Source: an uncultured Schlesneria sp. (GTDB lineage: Bacteria; Planctomycetota; Planctomycetia; Planctomycetales; Planctomycetaceae). Taken from it: a stretch of DNA of 54,434 nt. Positions 50,501 to 54,434 of the stretch are shown here, in pieces (position 1 is the stretch's first letter; every line of letters starts with the position of its first letter). Location: positions 1 through 54,434 of the forward strand of contig CAIULL010000291.1 of the NCBI GenBank assembly GCA_903899985.1. Direction: 5' to 3'. The notes under the pieces were generated by a model, which was not told where the DNA came from, ran no database searches, and saw nothing but the letters and a program-made list of their open reading frames with translations. The position numbers and the translations under genes were made by a program.

Positions 50501-53032
50501 ATGAAGAATGTGGGAGTCTTTTTGATCAAGCAGGTCGCCAAGGCGGTATTGAACACCAGCACGTTCGGGCTTGCCAGCTTTGCTGTCGATGCCATCGTGG
50601 ATGGTGGTGAAAGCGTTGCCAAGGATTTATGGGAACATTGGGGTTCGAAAACCTCCGAAGAAGACCGTAAGGCTGCGGTGGAAGAGATCGCGAAGGCGAC
50701 GGCGGATGAACTGCGTGATGCGATCGACGTTGCCGTACTGGAAGTCGCTGCAGATCGACCTGAACAACAGATGGCTCTGAAGAATCTGTTGCCGCAGTTG
50801 CAGCCGAACATTCGCCGGACATTGCGTCGACCCAACGATCCGCTCGGTCTGACGACGGCGAAGTGGCAGAAGTTCGATTCGCCACAAACTTTGCAGCCGT
50901 TGATTCCGACCAAACCGTCACGGTTTGCGACAGGTCAACAGCCACTCGCCGGAAGCGATTTGAAGTTGATCGAGCTATTGGGGATCGGGGGATTTGGCGA
51001 AGTCTGGAAAGCGTCAAATCCGTTTCAGCCACGCCGGCCGCCGGTTGCACTCAAGTTCTGCCTGGATGCCACGGCTGCAAATTCCCTTCGGAACGAAGCG
51101 GATTTGTTGGATCGAATTGTCCACGAGGGAAAACATCCGGGGATCGTGGAATTGCTGGATACCCATCTGTCGGCTGTGACTCCTGCACTGCAATACGAAT
51201 ACGTGGCTGGTGGAGATCTGGCCGATTTGATCAAGCATTGGTCCGCCCGGCCGGTGCCACCATCGACCGAGGATATTCGCGAATCGCTGATCGACCTGGT
51301 GGAAACAATGGCGTTCGCGCATCACGCCGGGATCGTCCATCGTGATCTCAAACCCGCAAACATCCTGATACCGGCCACCGAAAACTTTGAGCAGGAAGCC
51401 GCTCGTTGGCGTGCCGTTGCGGGGAGTTCATCAGTGCAACACGGATATTCGCTTTCCAAGAGATTTAAGATCGCCGATTTTGGGATTGGTGGGATTCAGG
51501 CCGAGATCGATCATCGGACACGACGGGCGCATACGATTGGCCAACGTTCGTTGGCGTCATTTCTGGGGTCTCATACACCGCTTTATGCATCGTCCGAACA
51601 GGCCAACGGAGAAAAAGCCCACACAGCGGACGACATCTACGCACTGGGTGTGATCTGGTATCAGATGCTGACGGGAAATATGAATCTCGGTGCTCCGACG
51701 GGGACGAAGTGGCAGGTGCGGATGACAGAGCGGGGATTGCAAGATTGCGAAATTGAATTGCTGGTCTGGTGTATTGAATCCCGCGACGACCGGCCACAGA
51801 ACGCGGTCATCCTGCTCGAAGAATTAAAAAGGCTTGGCGCGAAGGCCGATCCAGCCCCTCCGTTGGAACCGTCGAAGCGGGAACCGGAGCCCAGAAAATT
51901 CCCCAAGCCGATCATCAGTCCCTCGCCCCATCCGCTGATTTCTGCACCGTTGGATTCGTTTGCCGAGGAAATGGAGAATGCGACGGTGTTTGCGGCGGCT
52001 CAAAATAATAAGGGACAACGATTGTTCGATCGGTTCCAGTACGCCGAAGCAGCCAAGGAACTCGAAGAAATTCCAGTCAAGCTTCGCAATCAGCACCTCT
52101 ATCAGAACGCGGTAACGCGACGCGACCGGCTGGTGGAATTGGAAGAGCAGATTCGCGGATTGGTCAAAGACCATGAATACCCTAAATTGATCAATCCGGT
52201 ACAAGAAGCGTTACGTCTATTTCCCGGTCGCCCGGATTTTCTCAAGTTTCAGAAACTATGCCCGGATGTGGCATTGCGTCCGGGTACGAAAGCGGGTGAT
52301 CGCACCGTGATCCAATTGTCCGGTTTGGAGATTCCATTTCGCTGGTGCCCGGTAGGGACGTTCACAATGGGTTCGCCCAACAGTGAACCAAAACGCAGCG
52401 CTGACGAGAATCAAGTCAGCGTTAGATTATCGTCCGGATTTTGGCTGGGTGAAACCGTTGTCACACAAGAACTCTACAAAGCTGTCACTGGGTGTGATCC
52501 GAGCCACTTTAAAGGACCGAAAAGACCAGTGGAAAGTGTCTCTTGGGAGAAGGCGACAACGTTCTGCGAACGGATGTCAAATCTCTTACGCGAGGAAGGA
52601 ATTGTTTCGGCGAATGAAAGAGTGGCGCTGCCGACTGAAGCACAATGGGAATATGCGTGCCGTGCCGGGACTCGAACTGTCTATTGGTTTGGAGACGACG
52701 CTGCGCAATTGCGCCAGTTTGCATGGTTCATTGGGAACTCTGGAAGCGAAACCCACCCAGTTGCTACACATGCCCCCAATCCATGGGGATTCTACGATAT
52801 GCACGGGAACGTCTGGGAATGGTGTTCCGATTGGTACGTAGAACAACGAATCAGCGGCACAAGTCCAAACGGGTTATCCCCTTCAGACGACTGGAGTCTG
52901 GTAATTCGGGGTGGCAGTTGGAATAGCACTTCTGTGTCGTGTCGGGCAGCAGTTCGCTGCAAGAACCAGCGGTCGGAACTGAACCGCAATCTCGGCTTCC
53001 GCGTCTGCCTGACTTCGGGTATGCCAAGTTAA
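50501..53032 (+). CDS. Ser/Thr protein kinase fused to a formylglycine-generating-enzyme-like (SUMF1) domain
   Basis: An 843-residue protein. Residues ~1-110: Ala-rich, hydrophobic-to-acidic N-terminal region. Kinase ~145-420: glycine loop GIGGFGEVWKA (~162-172), lysine in VALKF (~186), catalytic loop VHRDLKPANIL (~279-289), DFG in IADFGIGG (~325-332). A Pro-rich linker and helical TPR-like segment (~470-590) follow. FGE-like domain ~605-838: WCPVGTFTMGSP, SVSWEKATTFCERMS, LPTEAQWEYACRAGT, MHGNVWEWCSDWY, IRGGSWNSTSVSCRAAVRC, LGFRV. By eye, one of the two catalytic cysteines of FGE is replaced by Ser, so this may be a binding module. No membrane helix between the domains. ATG 50501 (GGAG ten bases upstream) is preferred; TTG 50444 and ATG 50468 are alternatives. 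Confidence 0.92.
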   Translation: MKNVGVFLIKQVAKAVLNTSTFGLASFAVDAIVDGGESVAKDLWEHWGSKTSEEDRKAAVEEIAKATADELRDAIDVAVLEVAADRPEQQMALKNLLPQLQPNIRRTLRRPNDPLGLTTAKWQKFDSPQTLQPLIPTKPSRFATGQQPLAGSDLKLIELLGIGGFGEVWKASNPFQPRRPPVALKFCLDATAANSLRNEADLLDRIVHEGKHPGIVELLDTHLSAVTPALQYEYVAGGDLADLIKHWSARPVPPSTEDIRESLIDLVETMAFAHHAGIVHRDLKPANILIPATENFEQEAARWRAVAGSSSVQHGYSLSKRFKIADFGIGGIQAEIDHRTRRAHTIGQRSLASFLGSHTPLYASSEQANGEKAHTADDIYALGVIWYQMLTGNMNLGAPTGTKWQVRMTERGLQDCEIELLVWCIESRDDRPQNAVILLEELKRLGAKADPAPPLEPSKREPEPRKFPKPIISPSPHPLISAPLDSFAEEMENATVFAAAQNNKGQRLFDRFQYAEAAKELEEIPVKLRNQHLYQNAVTRRDRLVELEEQIRGLVKDHEYPKLINPVQEALRLFPGRPDFLKFQKLCPDVALRPGTKAGDRTVIQLSGLEIPFRWCPVGTFTMGSPNSEPKRSADENQVSVRLSSGFWLGETVVTQELYKAVTGCDPSHFKGPKRPVESVSWEKATTFCERMSNLLREEGIVSANERVALPTEAQWEYACRAGTRTVYWFGDDAAQLRQFAWFIGNSGSETHPVATHAPNPWGFYDMHGNVWEWCSDWYVEQRISGTSPNGLSPSDDWSLVIRGGSWNSTSVSCRAAVRCKNQRSELNRNLGFRVCLTSGMPS

Positions 53033-53455
53033 GACTGAGTAAAAAACGTGCGCGTAGCCAGGAACATAGACCTGTAGGGAGGTAGTGGATGTCCCGACTG
53101 CGGTGCCGGCGTGAATGACTGAGTGGGCGTGTTTCGTAGCGTCGGCTTCCAGCCGACGACCAATGCCGAGTCCCCGTCCTAGGGGAAGTGGCAAACGAAA
53201 TCAGGTGAGATCAATGGTCGCGGCATTTCCTGATTTAACCCGCAGCCAGCGGCGTCCAGCCGATCTCTTCAAACGTAGCCGCAGGTCCGTTTTTTCGCAA
53301 TGCCCCAACGAGAAATAACAACTCGGTTGACGGCAATTCCGCCGCTCCGCTCCCGCTTCTCTGCGAGGCGCGGTTAGACGATAAAACTTACGAACAAAGG
53401 GACGTCGTGCCACATTGCCACCTGCTCACGTTTCTTTTGTCGTGAGTGACTTCGC
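53033..53455. other. 423-base intergenic region with hairpin
   Basis: Between the ends of the kinase gene (plus) and the DUF4058 gene (minus). It contains a perfect 8-bp hairpin (CGTCGGCT 53140-53147, AGCCGACG 53151-53158, loop TCC). Short frames here are not supported. Similar hairpin phrases with CAGCCGA recur near 53255. Transcription from both sides converges here. Confidence 0.45.
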
Positions 53456-54217
53456 TCAGATCGCGTCGGCGGCGGAAAGCGGAGGATCGAGTTCCTGCGA
53501 ATAGTCGATGTCGTCGTATCGGCCTGCTTCGTAGGCCCGGTTTACTAGCGCCTGAAGTGCGACCTTACACGGCGGGTCTGACTGTCGCAGCGGGATTCGT
53601 ATGACGGGCAACGGCGAACGCAACGGCATTGCATAAAGCTCACGTCGTGAGCGGTTCCAACCGGGACTGATACAGGTCAGATAGTCCCCGCGATGCTGCT
53701 CGGGGATGTCGCTCGCAGGGAGTGAAAGGATGCGACGCCCTCCCCGCACCAGATCGACTTCAACAAGACTGGCACTCGATTTTAAGACTTCGTCCTGCTT
53801 CAGGCGATATTGCTCTTGTCCGGCGCCGGGGAGTTTGTTGGCTCGACTGAGAATTTCAATCACCGTGACGACGCGTCCGCCCCCTCGTTCGCGAATTTCG
53901 ATGAACCCCTCCGTGATCTCGACGCCGTGGAGTTCGAAGACATACGGTTCGGCTTCATTGACATCTGCGACGGCGGTCATCCCCGCAGCGCTTGGCGATC
54001 GCCGAGCCGTTGCAATTTCGGAGATTCGCACATCGGGTACGATCCGTCGTGAGTATCCCAAATCCGCCTCGTCGAAGACGCGTTCCTCGACGCGAGCACG
54101 CAAATCTTCAGGCAGATTCGATTGGATCGTATCACTCAAGTACGTGATCAGTCGTTGATGGACATCGCCCCAGTGCAGTTCCAGAAATGGATCCATACCG
54201 GGAAACGGACTTTTCAT
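53456..54217 (-). CDS. DUF4058 family protein
   Basis: A 253-residue soluble protein of DUF4058. The family N-terminus is PFPGMDPFLE (4-13), followed by WGDVHQRLITYLSDTIQSNL, RVEERVF, ILSRANKLPGAGQEQYRLKQ and VEVDLVRGGRR. Function is unknown; the family is widespread in planctomycetes and cyanobacteria. ATG 54217 places the family motif at residue 4; the longer reading from 54253 adds 12 residues. Convergent with the kinase gene. Confidence 0.92.
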   Translation of the reverse strand: MKSPFPGMDPFLELHWGDVHQRLITYLSDTIQSNLPEDLRARVEERVFDEADLGYSRRIVPDVRISEIATARRSPSAAGMTAVADVNEAEPYVFELHGVEITEGFIEIRERGGGRVVTVIEILSRANKLPGAGQEQYRLKQDEVLKSSASLVEVDLVRGGRRILSLPASDIPEQHRGDYLTCISPGWNRSRRELYAMPLRSPLPVIRIPLRQSDPPCKVALQALVNRAYEAGRYDDIDYSQELDPPLSAADAI

Positions 54218-54362
54218 GAGTATCTCGCTTGGGAACCCTTTGGGACGTTTCATAAAAAGTTTAGCCGGAAATAGACGAAACGCACGAACGAATTGTAGTC
54301 AAACGAGGTGCTGTTCTCGGAAATGCCTACCACGCGCCGTCGTAAATCATTGCCAAACGAAG

Positions 54363-54396
54363 AATCCGGGGACTCACGTCGCCCGGCTCGCCTGGT
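54363..54396 (-). repeat. REP-like palindromic element, copy 2 (inverted)
   Basis: Reads TCCGGGG, then GTCGCCCGGCTCGCCTGG on the plus strand, the inverse of the element at 47054-47089 with only a few mismatches. Lies in the upstream region of the DUF4058 gene. Confidence 0.55.
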
Positions 54397-54434
54397 CGAC
54401 GCGCGAACGATAGTCCTATTCTGAACCCGTCGTC

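Overview
The window looks like a chromosomal segment of a planctomycete (Planctomycetota, probably order Planctomycetales). The clearest sign is two gene pairs typical of that phylum: large secreted proteins with DUF1549/DUF1553 (PSCyt2/PSD1) domains, one of them also carrying a planctomycete-type cytochrome c (PSCyt1) domain, each followed by a Tat-exported DUF1501 protein. A Ser/Thr kinase fused to a formylglycine-generating-enzyme-like domain, Gly/Tyr-rich exported proteins, many long intergenic gaps and weak or absent Shine-Dalgarno sites agree with this. I saw no tRNA, rRNA, CRISPR array, integrase or intact transposase. Species cannot be named from the sequence alone.

Layout. 1-3.2 kb: 3' end of a UvrD/PcrA helicase and a membrane-anchored P-loop GTPase. 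3.4-19.2 kb: a cell-surface glycan region. It holds a minus-strand flippase-like LPG-synthase-TM protein, then plus-strand UDP-glucuronate decarboxylase, an FAD oxidoreductase / GT2 / Rossmann protein / TIM-barrel isomerase module, two more GT2 enzymes, two polytopic GT-C-like proteins, and a HAD-UbiA fusion that resembles polyprenyl-phosphate phosphoribosyltransferases. Together these suggest that nucleotide-activated and polyprenyl-phosphate-activated sugars are made and used for an exported polysaccharide or glycolipid. 19.7-26 kb: a NagD-like HAD phosphatase, the first DUF1549/DUF1553 + DUF1501 pair and an LCAT-like lipoprotein.

26.0-37.8 kb: a dense general-stress island of about 17 mostly small genes. 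It has two DUF2294/MpsC proteins, two clear CsbD proteins plus one diverged candidate, a ferritin-like protein, a YqjD-like/YqjE-like/DUF3618 membrane cassette, lipoproteins, an lmo0937-type miniprotein, a YflT/DUF1269 stress protein with a membrane-less relative, and a small-domain family with a Cys-Asp-Gly-x2-Cys motif. The island is bracketed by two related elements of about 105-110 nt (26.6 kb and 38.2 kb). Each has a sigma70-like promoter upstream, two identical 11-nt blocks and a strong intrinsic terminator, which looks like a pair of paralogous small RNAs that I cannot assign to a known family.

38.4-54.4 kb: an acyltransferase-3 membrane protein, a 968-residue exported protein of unknown function, the second PSCyt1/DUF1549/DUF1553 + DUF1501 pair, an orphan gene with a possible immunity-protein-like C-terminal half, a mosaic of palindromic intergenic repeats, the kinase/FGE-like fusion and a DUF4058 protein. 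A REP-like element near 47.07 kb recurs inverted near 54.38 kb.
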